From Lautropia mirabilis (GTDB taxonomy: Bacteria; Pseudomonadota; Gammaproteobacteria; Burkholderiales; Burkholderiaceae_B), in the NCBI GenBank assembly GCA_945876565.1, contig CAMCOS010000021.1, forward strand, positions 1 through 41,590: 41,590 nt of DNA. Reading direction: 5' to 3'. Below the pieces are notes generated by a model that was given only the letters and a program-made list of their open reading frames with translations, made no database searches and was not told the origin of the DNA. Every line of letters begins with the position of its first letter. The stretch's first letter is position 1. Below, piece after piece: positions 11,893 to 19,849 of this stretch. A program made the translations under genes and the position numbers.

Positions 11893-12554
11893 TTTGGGGT
11901 CGAAGCACCTTAGATGACATGTCGCGCAATTCTTGGCTGCACCGATGGCCAGCTGGTCTAAAGCTTTTGATTTTGGTGGTCATGGCCACTGGCTTTGTGC
12001 TGGTGCCCAACCCTTGGGTGTTAAGTGTGAGTGCTTTGGCCATGTTCTTGGTCTGGCTCAGTGCACTTGGGCATATTGACTGGCACGGCTGGAGACAGGC
12101 GGTGTGGCTGGCGGTGACGATTGCGGTTTTGTTGGCCTATGTGGCTTTCTTTAACGGTATCGACCAAGCCATCGTGGTCTTGTTCCGACTTTTGGCGCTT
12201 TTGTTTGCTTCATTGGCGGTGGTGGCGAGCACCCCGATTAGCGCCATGATGCAGACACTTGAACAGGCGCTTGCACCCCTAGGGCGCCGTGGCTGGATTG
12301 ATCCGCAGAAAGTCGCGCTGGCATTTGGTTTATCAGTGCGCATGGTGCCCGTGTTAGTCGAGCAGTGGCAGGAGATTCGTGAGGCGCAGGCCGCGCGTGG
12401 CGCTGCGGCTTGGCCGCATGCTTTGCTGGTGCCTATGCTGGCTCGGACCATCCGACGAGCCGATGAGATTGCTGAAGCGATTGATGCAAGGTCGGGGTCG
12501 GTGGCTACCCCAAACCTGCCCCCAGACCAGGACGACTCGGACAACATGGGTTAA
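11889..12554 (+). CDS. bioN: Biotin ECF transporter transmembrane coupling protein BioN
   Basis: BioN is the EcfT-like scaffold that couples ATP hydrolysis by BioM to the substrate-binding BioY. The product is about 221 residues, with several membrane segments in its N-terminal two thirds and a cytoplasmic coupling region. That region carries the two Ala-Arg motifs typical of EcfT: EAQAARGAAAW, and AIDARSG near the end. ATG 11889 overlaps the bioM stop (ATGA); the GTG three codons upstream at 11880 is less likely. bioY follows after 32 bases. Confidence 0.93.
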   Translation: MIWGRSTLDDMSRNSWLHRWPAGLKLLILVVMATGFVLVPNPWVLSVSALAMFLVWLSALGHIDWHGWRQAVWLAVTIAVLLAYVAFFNGIDQAIVVLFRLLALLFASLAVVASTPISAMMQTLEQALAPLGRRGWIDPQKVALAFGLSVRMVPVLVEQWQEIREAQAARGAAAWPHALLVPMLARTIRRADEIAEAIDARSGSVATPNLPPDQDDSDNMG

Positions 12555-12586
12555 ACTCGCAACCCCGATTTTTATGTCCATGTGTT

Positions 12587-13171
12587 ATGACTCAATCACT
12601 TTCCTCCAAAGACATTACCCACATTGCGCTATTTACCGCGCTGACTATCGTATTTGCGATCATTCCACCCATCCCGATGCCCGTGGTGCCCGTGCCACTG
12701 ACCTTGCAGACGCTGGGCGTGATGCTGGCTGGCTTGGTGCTCGGGCCTCGGCTGGCGATGTTATCGATCGGTCTGTATTTGCTGATCGCGCTGGTTGGCT
12801 TTCCCGTGTTGCCAGGCGGGCGCAGCGGCCTGGCGGTATTTGCTGGACCAACGGGCGGATTTCTGATTGGTTTCTTGCCTGGTGCCTTTGTGGCGGGGTG
12901 GATGGCTCGACGCGCAGCACAAGTGACCGAAGGCCAACGCAGTGGCGCCCAGGTTTTTGCCGGCAATCTGACGGCAGCAATCTTGGGTGGTGCGCTGACG
13001 GTTTATCTGGTTGGCGTCCCCTGGCTGGCGGTTGTGACTGATACGCCACTGACCAAAGCGGTGCTGGCCGTGGCGATTTTTATGCCCGGCGACGTTATTA
13101 AGGCCTTGATTGCTGCTTTTGTGGCAACACGGTTGGCGCAGTTAATGCCAATGGCCGGTGATCGCGTGTGA
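12587..13171 (+). CDS. bioY: Biotin-binding S component BioY
   Basis: BioY binds biotin in the inner membrane. With BioMN it forms a high-affinity importer, though some BioY proteins can work alone. The 194-residue product is polytopic with about six segments. It has the family hallmark PGGRSGLAVFAGPTGGFLIG in the middle, an early PVPLTLQTLGVMLAGLVLG stretch, and FMPGDVIKALIAA near the C-terminus. It is the last gene of bioMNY. Its stop codon lies inside a 9-base tandem repeat. No biotin-repressor site was recognised upstream of the operon. Confidence 0.95.
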   Translation: MTQSLSSKDITHIALFTALTIVFAIIPPIPMPVVPVPLTLQTLGVMLAGLVLGPRLAMLSIGLYLLIALVGFPVLPGGRSGLAVFAGPTGGFLIGFLPGAFVAGWMARRAAQVTEGQRSGAQVFAGNLTAAILGGALTVYLVGVPWLAVVTDTPLTKAVLAVAIFMPGDVIKALIAAFVATRLAQLMPMAGDRV

Positions 13172-13190
13172 AGCGTGTGAAGCGTATGAG
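13164..13190. repeat. 9-base tandem repeat over the bioY stop codon
   Basis: Two perfect GCGTGTGAA units and one GCGTATGAG unit in a row. The bioY TGA is within the first unit, so a change in copy number would not alter the BioY protein. It would alter the very short gap (21 bases) to the convergent gph stop. Confidence 0.85.
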
Positions 13191-13192
13191 GT

Positions 13193-13858
13193 TTACCCAC
13201 GCCCGTTGAGTGTTTGAATCGCATTCCAGATGTGCAATGGGTGTTCAACAATCGCATCTGCTTGCCAACTGTCAACCGGGTGTTCAAGCCCACAGTAGCC
13301 ATAGGCCGCAGCAATGGAGGGCATGCCAGCTGCTTTGGCAGCTTGTATGTCGCGCAGATCGTCTCCCACATAAAAACACGCCTGTGGTTCAAATCCCGCT
13401 TCTTTGGCGGCATGCTGTAGAGGCATGGGGTGTGGCTTGGCGAACTCAACGGTATCGCCACAGACCAGTGTGGCGCAATCGGGCAGGTTAAGCCAGGTCA
13501 CGATCGGTTTGGCATAGCGCGTGTGTTTATTTGTCACGATGCCCCAGCGCATGTTGGCAGCGCGGATGTTCTCTAACAGTTCGGCGATGCCATCAAATAT
13601 GACGGTATCGGTGGTGCTATTTTGTTCATAGTCAGCTAGAAACGCGAGGCGAGCGGTTTCAAACTCTGGGTGGTCGACGTCAAAGCCCAATGAGGCTTTG
13701 ACCATTCCACGCGCACCCGTGGATACAAAGGGTCTTAAGCGATCAATCGGTAAAGCGGGCATGCCGCGTTGTAAACGCAGGCGGTTGGCTGCTGCGGCCA
13801 TGTCGGGCGCCGTGTCGGCAAAAGTCCCATCGAAATCAAACAGAACCAGTTGTGTCAT
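13193..13858 (-). CDS. gph: Phosphoglycolate phosphatase Gph (HAD superfamily)
   Basis: Gph hydrolyses 2-phosphoglycolate, a by-product of DNA 3'-end repair or Rubisco oxygenation. The 221-residue product has HAD motif I FDFDGTFADT with nucleophile Asp9 and Asp11, motif II IVTNKH, the motif III lysine in AKPHP, and motif IV YVGDDLRDIQAA. A helical cap lies between motifs I and II. One difference from most family members is Phe rather than Leu/Val in DGTFADT. The gene is separated from ubiG by the IS607 relic and hicB. A promiscuous HAD phosphatase of similar size cannot be excluded, but the motif set fits Gph well. Confidence 0.9.
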   Translation of the reverse strand: MTQLVLFDFDGTFADTAPDMAAAANRLRLQRGMPALPIDRLRPFVSTGARGMVKASLGFDVDHPEFETARLAFLADYEQNSTTDTVIFDGIAELLENIRAANMRWGIVTNKHTRYAKPIVTWLNLPDCATLVCGDTVEFAKPHPMPLQHAAKEAGFEPQACFYVGDDLRDIQAAKAAGMPSIAAAYGYCGLEHPVDSWQADAIVEHPLHIWNAIQTLNGRG

Positions 13859-13954
13859 GAAAAACCACCCCTAAAATCGATTAAGAATCTGATTGTAAGG
13901 GGCGGCGCAAACTCTGGTGAGCCAGGACGATCGATCAGGCGGCTTCGGCTCGTG

Positions 13955-14425
13955 CTAACTGTTCCTAAAAAGTTCCGCATATCTGCGCATAGGATTTATC
14001 CGCAGTCGGTTGACGTCCTTGTCCTCGAGTCTTGCCAGCACGTTCAGAGCAGCGTTGTGGTCGGCTTGGAGAACGTCCCCGTTTGCACGGTGAAACTTGT
14101 CGCCCACGCGCTTGCCTTGCAGCACGCCGTTGGTCGAGTCCATTTGCGACGTATAAGCCCCGTTGACCAAGATGTGCTTGGCGTGACGCTGCTCACATAC
14201 AGAGTCCAGAGCCTGGGCAAGTATGCCTTTGGCCCAGGCACTCATTCTTCGATTGAACCGCTTCCACTGATGTTTCGATGCAATGACGGCGGTTAAATCC
14301 TCAGAAGCAACAATTGCTGCCTTATCAACGACTGAATGCGCTGCCTGATACGCGATGGTGCGCAATTGCTTCTGAGTGGTTTCTTTGCGGGCGTCAATCT
14401 TCTGGCGCCCCAGGTTGTTCTTCAT
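13955..14425 (-). pseudogene. tnpB: TnpB C-terminal fragment (RuvC-type, zinc ribbon lost)
   Basis: TnpB proteins are the RNA-guided nucleases of IS200/IS605 and IS607 elements. This 156-codon piece keeps the RuvC-II acidic residue (Glu42 in ASEDLTAVI) and the RuvC-III Asp122 in ADHNAALNVL, plus the NGAYTSQ segment. The two CxxC pairs of the usual zinc ribbon between TSQ and ADHNAA are absent; the gap reads MDSTNGVLQGKRVGDKFHR. The TnpB frame stays open upstream of ATG 14425 (WSEAIDRI) to the junction with TnpA, but RuvC-I and the wedge/REC region are gone. Therefore no nuclease activity is expected. Some TnpB groups naturally lack these cysteines, so their absence may be ancestral rather than decay. 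Confidence 0.8.
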
Positions 14426-14611
14426 GATCCGGTCAATCGCTTCTGACCAGCCGCACCAAGAATGGCACGAACATCATCCTCGTCGTAATAACGATGCCCA
14501 GAGGGCAGACGTTTGTTCTTGATAAGCCCGTCTCGCTCCCAACGGCGAACCGTAGAAGCTGATCGGACCTATCCGCTTTGCGAAATCGCTGATGGTGTAA
14601 TGATTACTCAT
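14422..14611 (-). pseudogene. tnpA: IS607-type serine recombinase TnpA, N-terminal fragment with frameshift
   Basis: From ATG 14611 the frame reads MSNHYTISDFAKRIG. After a one-base frameshift near 14565 it continues RSASTVRRWERDGLIKNKRL and then PSGHRYYDEDDVRAILGAA. This is the MerR-like helix-turn-helix that opens IS607 TnpA proteins. The serine-recombinase catalytic domain is entirely missing and the frame stops at 14422, four bases into the TnpB ATG. The upstream sequence is very AT-rich, as is common at IS607 ends. It is a clear relic. Confidence 0.8.
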
Positions 14612-14642
14612 ATAAATAAATATACACAGATATGAATAATAA

Positions 14643-15071
14643 TTAAGAAACAGTTAAAACCTCCTCGCATGGTGTGGTTTGCTCAGGTTGATCAGCATCT
14701 TGATCCGCCTGATCCGATTGTGGAGTTTGCGTCCAATCCTCTAAATAATTTTTTAGTGCCCGGACCACCACATTGTTCAGTGAGGTGCCTTCTGATTCGG
14801 CGTGCAGCACTGCTGTTTGATGCAGTGCTGGAGTAATGCGAACATTAAACTGTCCTTTAAACGGACGCTGTGGAAACTTGCCATGACGGGCACAGTCTTC
14901 AAGGTAGCCGTCCACGGCATTGTTGAAAGCTTCTTGGAGCTCGGGAATGGTGGGGGCACCGTAAGTAATCATGTCATCGATGAACAGGATATGCCCCTTG
15001 AGTTGGCCGTCACGCACAGATGGCTCGATCGATCCGTGATAACCCTTGTGACTGAGAAGTGTAGATTTCAT
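14643..15071 (-). CDS. hicB: HicB-type antitoxin, no HicA partner visible
   Basis: HicB antitoxins neutralise the HicA mRNA interferase and repress their own promoter. This 142-residue protein begins MKSTLLSHKGYHGSIEPSV, a typical HicB start. A partly degraded RNase-H-like domain follows (HILFIDDMITYGAPTIPELQ, then AFNNAVDGYLEDC), with PFKGQFNVRI leading into a C-terminal ribbon-helix-helix (LHQTAVLHAESEGTSLNNVV). The tail is Asp/Gln-rich. ATG 15071 is preferred over the upstream start at 15104, which lies at or before the predicted transcription start. No HicA-like frame is found on either side: ubiG is upstream and the IS607 relic starts 31 bases downstream. It may be a solitary regulator or have lost its toxin. 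Confidence 0.82.
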   Translation of the reverse strand: MKSTLLSHKGYHGSIEPSVRDGQLKGHILFIDDMITYGAPTIPELQEAFNNAVDGYLEDCARHGKFPQRPFKGQFNVRITPALHQTAVLHAESEGTSLNNVVVRALKNYLEDWTQTPQSDQADQDADQPEQTTPCEEVLTVS

Positions 15072-15103
15072 GTTGTTGTCAAAAATTGGTTGCCAAAACA
15101 ACA
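15071..15103. promoter_or_regulatory. Candidate HicB operator (inverted repeat)
   Basis: TGTTGTT at 15071-15077 and AACAACA at 15097-15103 form an inverted repeat with a 19-base spacer, between the hicB -10 box and its start codon. HicB proteins commonly autoregulate, so binding here is a reasonable inference, not shown. Confidence 0.35.
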
Positions 15104-15106
15104 ATG

Positions 15107-15134
15107 ATTATAGCGCGACACGGTATGCTTTCAA
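15107..15134 (-). promoter_or_regulatory. Sigma-70 promoter for hicB
   Basis: On the minus strand TTGAAA (15134-15129) is followed 16 bases later by a consensus TATAAT (15112-15107). The expected start is about 28 bases upstream of the hicB ATG. This is the best promoter match in the window. It lies just beyond the ubiG stop, so hicB has its own transcription. Confidence 0.7.
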
Positions 15135-15161
15135 ATGTGGCAAATACGGAGTCTTCAGGGG

Positions 15162-15911
15162 CTACTGGGGCTTGCGCGCGGCGAGCAGATAATTGACGCT
15201 GGTATCGTCCCCGAGTTTGTAGACTTGGGTGAATGGGTTGTAGGTCATGCCAATGACAGTGGTGACGTTGAGGTCTGCGGTGCGACAGGCATCCGCTAAT
15301 TCGCTTGGCTTGATAAACGCTTCCCAGTTGTGTGTGCCTTTTGGCAGTAACCTCAGGATGTACTCTGCGCCGACAATCGCAAACAGAAACGACTTTGGGT
15401 TGCGGTTGATGGTCGAGAAAAAAAGCCAACCGCCCGGTTTGGCCAGGTCGGCGCAGGCCTGAACCACTGATGCGGGGTTTGGTACGTGCTCAAGCATCTC
15501 CATGCAGGTCACCACATCAAAACTGCCGGGCTGGCGTTGAGCCATCGCCTCGGCACTGATGCTCTCGTAATTGACTTTAACGCCGGACTCCAAGCTGTGC
15601 AGTTTGGCCACCGTCAGGGATTTTTCTGCCAGGTCAATGCCACTGACGTCGCCACTACCTAAAGCCATGGCCTCAGCGAGGATGCCACCGCCACAACCAA
15701 CGTCCAGTACGGTTTTACCGTTTAGTGCCTGCGCGGGCTCTTGAGGGTTGATGTGCGCTTGAATCCAGTCCAGACGAAGCGGATTTATGGCGTGCAGTGG
15801 CTTGAATTCACTATTCGGATCCCACCAGCGCGAGGCAAGCGCACTGAATTTCTGGATTTCAGCAGGGTCGACATTGGTTTCAGCGGCGATCGGGCTTTTT
15901 GCGTGGCTCAT
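15162..15911 (-). CDS. ubiG: Ubiquinone biosynthesis O-methyltransferase UbiG
   Basis: UbiG performs both O-methylations in ubiquinone synthesis using S-adenosylmethionine. The 249-residue product has a class I methyltransferase fold with motif [17 protein letters not shown] at about 68-83. Downstream are [15 protein letters not shown] and [18 protein letters not shown], the latter a strong UbiG signature, and the early [20 protein letters not shown] chose ATG 15911 (MSHAKSP); the frame is open to a GTG at 15974, but the extra 21 residues are unlike the family. It lies between ompA and hicB on the minus strand, isolated from ompA by a strong terminator. Confidence 0.95.
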   Translation of the reverse strand: MSHAKSPIAAETNVDPAEIQKFSALASRWWDPNSEFKPLHAINPLRLDWIQAHINPQEPAQALNGKTVLDVGCGGGILAEAMALGSGDVSGIDLAEKSLTVAKLHSLESGVKVNYESISAEAMAQRQPGSFDVVTCMEMLEHVPNPASVVQACADLAKPGGWLFFSTINRNPKSFLFAIVGAEYILRLLPKGTHNWEAFIKPSELADACRTADLNVTTVIGMTYNPFTQVYKLGDDTSVNYLLAARKPQ

Positions 15912-16021
15912 GGGCTTTGACAAAACAGGATCTGGAATGTTTGTATTGTCGCAGATTGCGCTCGAGGGTGGCACTTGATCCGACTGTTGTGTGATGAATT
16001 GGTGAGGTAACGAGCCCGGAT

Positions 16022-16054
16022 AAAAAAAAAGGCCTCGCGAAGGAGGCCTTTTTT
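16022..16054 (-). terminator. Rho-independent terminator after ompA
   Basis: A perfect stem (GGCCTC/GAGGCC extended by A/T pairs) with loop GCGAAG. On the minus strand it is followed by a run of nine T residues. It lies 17 bases past the ompA stop. The opposite side has a six-T run, so it could also act on plus-strand transcripts. Confidence 0.9.
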
Positions 16055-16070
16055 CAACCGTAGAGCCGAA

Positions 16071-16637
16071 TTAGCTACGGCTACCTACGATTTCAACTTC
16101 TACGCGACGGTTCTTGGCGCGACCTTCAGCGGTGGCGTTAGAAGCGATCGGATCTGCTTTACCTTTACTTTCCGTGTAGATACGGTCAGCAGCAATGCCT
16201 TTGGAGACGAGGTAAGCTTTGACAGCATCGGCACGACGCTGACCAAGGCCCAAGTTGTAATCAACTGAGCCAATTGAGTCGGTGTAACCGACAGCAATGA
16301 CGGTCTCGAGCTTGATGGTGTTCAGCTGTGCTGCCACTTGGTCAAGCAATTGACGACCTTCAGGCTTAAGGTTTGACTTGTTGAAGTCAAAAAAGGTGTC
16401 GGCACTGAAGACAACCTTGTTTGAGACGGGGGAGTCTTTCTTGTCAGAACACTTAGGATCAGCCGTGGCTGGGGTCCAGAAGTTATCCTGCCAGCATTGG
16501 CCAGAGTTGTCTTTCCAAACGTCACCGAAGTTGTTCACCCAGTTGTCATTGTTTGACTTGGATTGAGCCAAAACAGCGCCGGACGCAGTAATAGCAGCAA
16601 AGGCAATTGCCAGAGCAAATTTTGAGGGCTTGTTCAT
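16071..16637 (-). CDS. ompA: OmpA-family outer-membrane peptidoglycan-binding protein
   Basis: OmpA-like proteins anchor the outer membrane to peptidoglycan. The 188-residue product has a signal peptide (MNKPSKFALAIAFAAI..., cut near SGAVLAQS). A short Asn/Trp/Asp-rich segment follows (NDNWVNNFGDVWKDNSGQCW). The C-terminal OmpA domain begins near VVFSADTFFDFNKSNL and includes GYTDSIGSVDYNLGLGQRRA, with NRRVEV near the end. There is no eight-stranded barrel, unlike E. coli OmpA; short OmpA forms of this size are known in Bordetella. A GAGGAG site precedes ATG 16637 and a TATACT -10 lies at 16712-16717 (minus strand). A strong terminator follows. Confidence 0.93.
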   Translation of the reverse strand: MNKPSKFALAIAFAAITASGAVLAQSKSNNDNWVNNFGDVWKDNSGQCWQDNFWTPATADPKCSDKKDSPVSNKVVFSADTFFDFNKSNLKPEGRQLLDQVAAQLNTIKLETVIAVGYTDSIGSVDYNLGLGQRRADAVKAYLVSKGIAADRIYTESKGKADPIASNATAEGRAKNRRVEVEIVGSRS

Positions 16638-17132
16638 GTTTCTCCTCGTTAAGCTTAAAGCTGAAAGTTAATTTCGCAGCGAACCCCCGCCACAATTCAG
16701 GAAACGGGGCCAGTATAACAACACTAAGAGCAAATTAAAAATATCGACACACTGGGTTTCCTGCGTGTTGAATGAAATCTTAAGCGATTTGTGCGTAATT
16801 GCGATCGCAGTTACTGCTTTGAGTGCTCGCATCGACGTAAATTTACGAATTCTGATGGTTTGTTGTTGGGTTTTGACAACAAATCGTTGTTAATTTGCCC
16901 ATGTTGGACTGATTTGGGAGAGGGGGGTTGGAACTTTTGTGTGGTTCAACAGGAACTTTTATTGGTTACATCGGAACAGTTGTCCGACCTTGAGTGACTG
17001 ACTTTAGGGAACGGACACCCTTTGGGAAACGGACATCATTGCCATCGAAGTGTAGAATGTAAAGTTTGTTCCAAACCGATACAGCCAGAGGTTGTGGCGG
17101 CCTTTTAATCCTCGACATAGATTACATATCTT
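16638..17132. other. 495-base divergent ompA/gyrA spacer
   Basis: No convincing gene is present. A 68-codon frame at 16791-16997 resembles nothing I know. The spacer carries the ompA leader and -10 box, a short inverted repeat ACAAC/GTTGT (16876-16890), and a 9-base direct repeat GGAACTTTT at 16930-16938 and 16952-16960. The second copy is 22 bases (about two helical turns) from the first. Also present are a TCGGA/TCCGA pair at 16971-16987 and the gyrA promoter region. The spacing of these repeats suggests protein-binding sites, with no identified protein. Confidence 0.5.
17007..17058 (+). promoter_or_regulatory. Probable gyrA promoter with paired repeats
   Basis: Two near-identical elements, GGGAACGGACA (17007-17017) and GGGAAACGGACA (17024-17035), precede a TAGAAT -10 at 17053-17058. 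The CGGACA ending the second copy is 17 bases from that -10 and would be a weak -35. Duplicated elements over the -35 could be an activator or supercoiling-sensitive module; this is inference only. Confidence 0.45.
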
Positions 17133-19844
17133 ATGGATTCCTTCGCCAAGGAAACACTCCCGATCTCCCTCGAAGAAGAAATGCGCCGCAGCTATCTCGA
17201 TTACGCGATGAGCGTGATCGTGGGTAGAGCGTTGCCGGACGTTCGTGACGGATTAAAACCAGTGCATCGGCGCGTATTGTTTGCCATGCACGAGCTAAAT
17301 AATGACTGGAACCGGGCTTACAAAAAGTCTGCTCGTATCGTGGGTGACGTCATTGGTAAGTATCACCCGCATGGTGACCAGGCTGTCTATGACACAATTG
17401 TGCGCATGGCGCAGGACTTTTCCTTGCGTTACATGCTGGTCGATGGTCAGGGCAACTTTGGCTCGATCGATGGTGATAGCGCGGCAGCCATGCGTTACAC
17501 CGAGATACGCCTGTCCAAGATTGCCCATGAGTTGTTGGCTGATATTGACCAAGAGACGGTCGATTTCGGACCTAACTATGACGGCAGCGAGCACGAGCCG
17601 TTACTGTTACCCACTCGGTTGCCTAATTTGCTGGTCAATGGCAGTTCAGGCATTGCTGTGGGTATGGCCACCAATATCCCACCGCACAATCTTGGTGAAG
17701 TGATTGATGGTTGCATGCATGTACTACGCAACCCAACGGCCACGGTTGATGAGTTGATTGAACTCATCAAAGCTCCTGACTTCCCGACAGGCGGGATCAT
17801 CTATGGTATGTCTGGTGTACGCGAAGGCTATCGGACTGGTCGCGGGCGTGTCATCATGCGTGCCAAGACGCACTTTGAGGACATGGAGAAGGGCAATCGT
17901 CAGTCCATCATCGTCGATGAGCTGCCTTATCAAGTTAATAAAAAGTCGCTGCAAGAGCGCATGGCTGAGCTTGTCAACGAAAAGAAAATCGAGGGCATTT
18001 CAGATATTCGCGATGAGTCCGACAAGGATGGCATGCGCTTGGTGATCGAGCTCAAGCGTGGTGAAGTGCCTGAAGTGGTCCTGAATAACCTTTACAAGAA
18101 CACACAGCTACAAGATACGTTTGGTATCAACTTGGTGGCTTTGGTGGACGGCCAGCCGCGTTTGTTGAACCTAAAACAGATGGTGGATTATTTTCTGTCA
18201 CACCGTCGCGAAGTGGTGACACGTCGCACGGTGTTTCAGCTGCGTAAGGCCCGTGAACGCGGTCATGTGCTCGAGGGCTTGGCGGTTGCGCTGGCCAATA
18301 TCGATGAGTTCATTGCGATCATTAAGTCCGCACCCACGCCACCCGTGGCGCGCCAGGAGCTGATGTCGCGTGCCTGGGATTCGTCGCTGGTACGTGAGAT
18401 GCTCTCACGCGCGGACGGCGATACGCCGGGTGGCAGTGGCGCTTATCGCCCAGATGGCCTGTCACCGAACTTTGGTTTGCAGGGCGACGGACTGTATCGA
18501 TTAAGTGATGTTCAGGCGCAGGAAATTCTGAACATGCGCCTGCAGCGATTGACTGGTCTTGAGCAAGACAAGATCGTCAGCGAATACAAATCGGTCATGG
18601 ACAACATTGCTGATTTGCTTGACATTTTGTCGAAACCAGAGCGCATCACCATCATCATCGCTCAGGAGCTTGAGGCAATCCGGGCTGAGTTCTCAATCAG
18701 TGCCAAGGATGTTCGTCGATCCTCAATTGAGCACAATGCCACAGAGCTTGATACCGAAGACCTGATCACGCCGACCGACATGGTGGTGACGCTTTCTCAT
18801 AGTGGCTATGTTAAGAGCCAGCCCCTGTCGGAGTATCGCGCCCAGCGCCGCGGTGGCCGCGGCAAGCAGGCCACTGCCACCAAAGAAGATGACTGGATTG
18901 ACCAGCTCTTTATTGCCAACACGCACGACTACCTGTTGTGCTTCTCCGACCGAGGTCGTCTCTATTGGCTCAAGGTCTGGGAAGTGCCGCAAGGGACTCG
19001 AAACTCTCGCGGGCGCCCCATCGTGAACATGTTCCCATTGATGGACAGTGAAAAGATCACGGTTGTGTTGCCCGTCAAGCAGTTTTCCGATGAGCACATG
19101 GTCTTTATGGCCACATCGCGTGGCACGGTCAAGAAAACCCCGCTGTCTGACTTTTCCAACCCGCGCAAGGCCGGCATCATTGCGGTCACCCTCGATGAGG
19201 GTGACTATCTGATTGGTGCAGAGTTGACGGATGGTCAGTGTGATGTGATGTTGTTCTCTGACGCTGGCAAGGCCGTGCGCTTTAGCGAAGACGATGTGCG
19301 TCCCATGGGACGTAATGCTCGCGGTGTGCGCGGCATGATGCTTGATGAAACTCAGGAAGTCATTGCCATGGTCGTTGCCAGCGATGAGACCAAGACGGTC
19401 CTGACTGCCACTGAAAATGGCTACGGCAAACGCACGCCAATCACCGAATATACCCGTCATGGCCGTGGTACCAAGGGCATGATTGCGATTCAGACCTCTG
19501 AGCGCAATGGCAAAGTCGTGGGTGCGGTGCTGGTGTCTAGTGAAGACGAGATCATGCTCATCACGGACGGTGGTGTGCTGGTCAGAACGCGTGTGTCGGA
19601 AATCCGGGAAATGGGCCGTGCAACGCAGGGTGTGACTTTGATCAGCGTGGATGACGGTAGCCTTCTTTCAGGTGTACGTCGGGTGGCCGAGCGCGATGCA
19701 GATGAGTCTGATGATATGGATGAGTCTGACGGCGTTGCTGGTGAAGCTATCGGTACCGCCACTGGTACTGCCACCGACGACTCAAAAGACGCTGGTGCAG
19801 ATGATGCCGCTGCGCCAGATGTAGCATCACCGTCAGGCGAGTAA
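17133..19844 (+). CDS. gyrA: DNA gyrase subunit A
   Basis: GyrA breaks and rejoins DNA in the gyrase heterotetramer that introduces negative supercoils. The 903-residue product begins with an E. coli-like N-terminus and keeps catalytic Tyr122 in AAAMRYTE, the 5'-phosphotyrosine residue. The GyrA box QRRGGRGKQ is at about 568-576, at the start of the C-terminal beta-pinwheel, whose blades are visible to about residue 840. The tail beyond is unusually acidic (Asp/Ser/Glu/Ala-rich). In the quinolone region the sequence is HGDQAVYD: Gln at position 83 (Ser in E. coli) and Asp87. There is no clear Shine-Dalgarno at ATG 17133. serC follows after five bases. Confidence 0.99.
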   Translation: MDSFAKETLPISLEEEMRRSYLDYAMSVIVGRALPDVRDGLKPVHRRVLFAMHELNNDWNRAYKKSARIVGDVIGKYHPHGDQAVYDTIVRMAQDFSLRYMLVDGQGNFGSIDGDSAAAMRYTEIRLSKIAHELLADIDQETVDFGPNYDGSEHEPLLLPTRLPNLLVNGSSGIAVGMATNIPPHNLGEVIDGCMHVLRNPTATVDELIELIKAPDFPTGGIIYGMSGVREGYRTGRGRVIMRAKTHFEDMEKGNRQSIIVDELPYQVNKKSLQERMAELVNEKKIEGISDIRDESDKDGMRLVIELKRGEVPEVVLNNLYKNTQLQDTFGINLVALVDGQPRLLNLKQMVDYFLSHRREVVTRRTVFQLRKARERGHVLEGLAVALANIDEFIAIIKSAPTPPVARQELMSRAWDSSLVREMLSRADGDTPGGSGAYRPDGLSPNFGLQGDGLYRLSDVQAQEILNMRLQRLTGLEQDKIVSEYKSVMDNIADLLDILSKPERITIIIAQELEAIRAEFSISAKDVRRSSIEHNATELDTEDLITPTDMVVTLSHSGYVKSQPLSEYRAQRRGGRGKQATATKEDDWIDQLFIANTHDYLLCFSDRGRLYWLKVWEVPQGTRNSRGRPIVNMFPLMDSEKITVVLPVKQFSDEHMVFMATSRGTVKKTPLSDFSNPRKAGIIAVTLDEGDYLIGAELTDGQCDVMLFSDAGKAVRFSEDDVRPMGRNARGVRGMMLDETQEVIAMVVASDETKTVLTATENGYGKRTPITEYTRHGRGTKGMIAIQTSERNGKVVGAVLVSSEDEIMLITDGGVLVRTRVSEIREMGRATQGVTLISVDDGSLLSGVRRVAERDADESDDMDESDGVAGEAIGTATGTATDDSKDAGADDAAAPDVASPSGE

Positions 19845-19849
19845 CCAAC

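Larger units (their letters stand above)
13919..14611 (-). mobile_element. Decayed IS607-type element (deletion derivative)
   Basis: The element holds the first ~55 codons of an IS607-type serine-recombinase TnpA (14611 down to ~14450) joined to the last ~160 codons of TnpB (ending at 13955). The rest of TnpA and the front half of TnpB are missing, so a deletion has fused the two remnants. IS607 elements lack terminal inverted repeats, so the ends are approximate. The right end is placed at a GAGCC/GGCTC pairing (13919-13923 with 13947-13951) just after the TnpB stop. The left end is in the AT-rich stretch next to the TnpA start. It lies between hicB and gph and cannot move itself. Confidence 0.75.

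Noticed and set aside
12379-13041. 220-codon plus-strand frame across bioN and bioY
   Set aside because: It is out of frame with two well-supported membrane proteins and has no recognisable features.
13850-14296. 148-codon plus-strand frame opposite tnpB
   Set aside because: The minus strand carries the recognisable TnpB motifs, and this frame matches nothing.
16791-16997. 68-codon frame in the ompA/gyrA spacer
   Set aside because: No ribosome-binding site, unusual composition, overlaps direct repeats; treated as spacer.
18723-19460. 245-codon minus-strand open frame opposite gyrA
   Set aside because: It lies wholly inside gyrA on the other strand, has no family resemblance and mirrors gyrA codon structure; it is a shadow.
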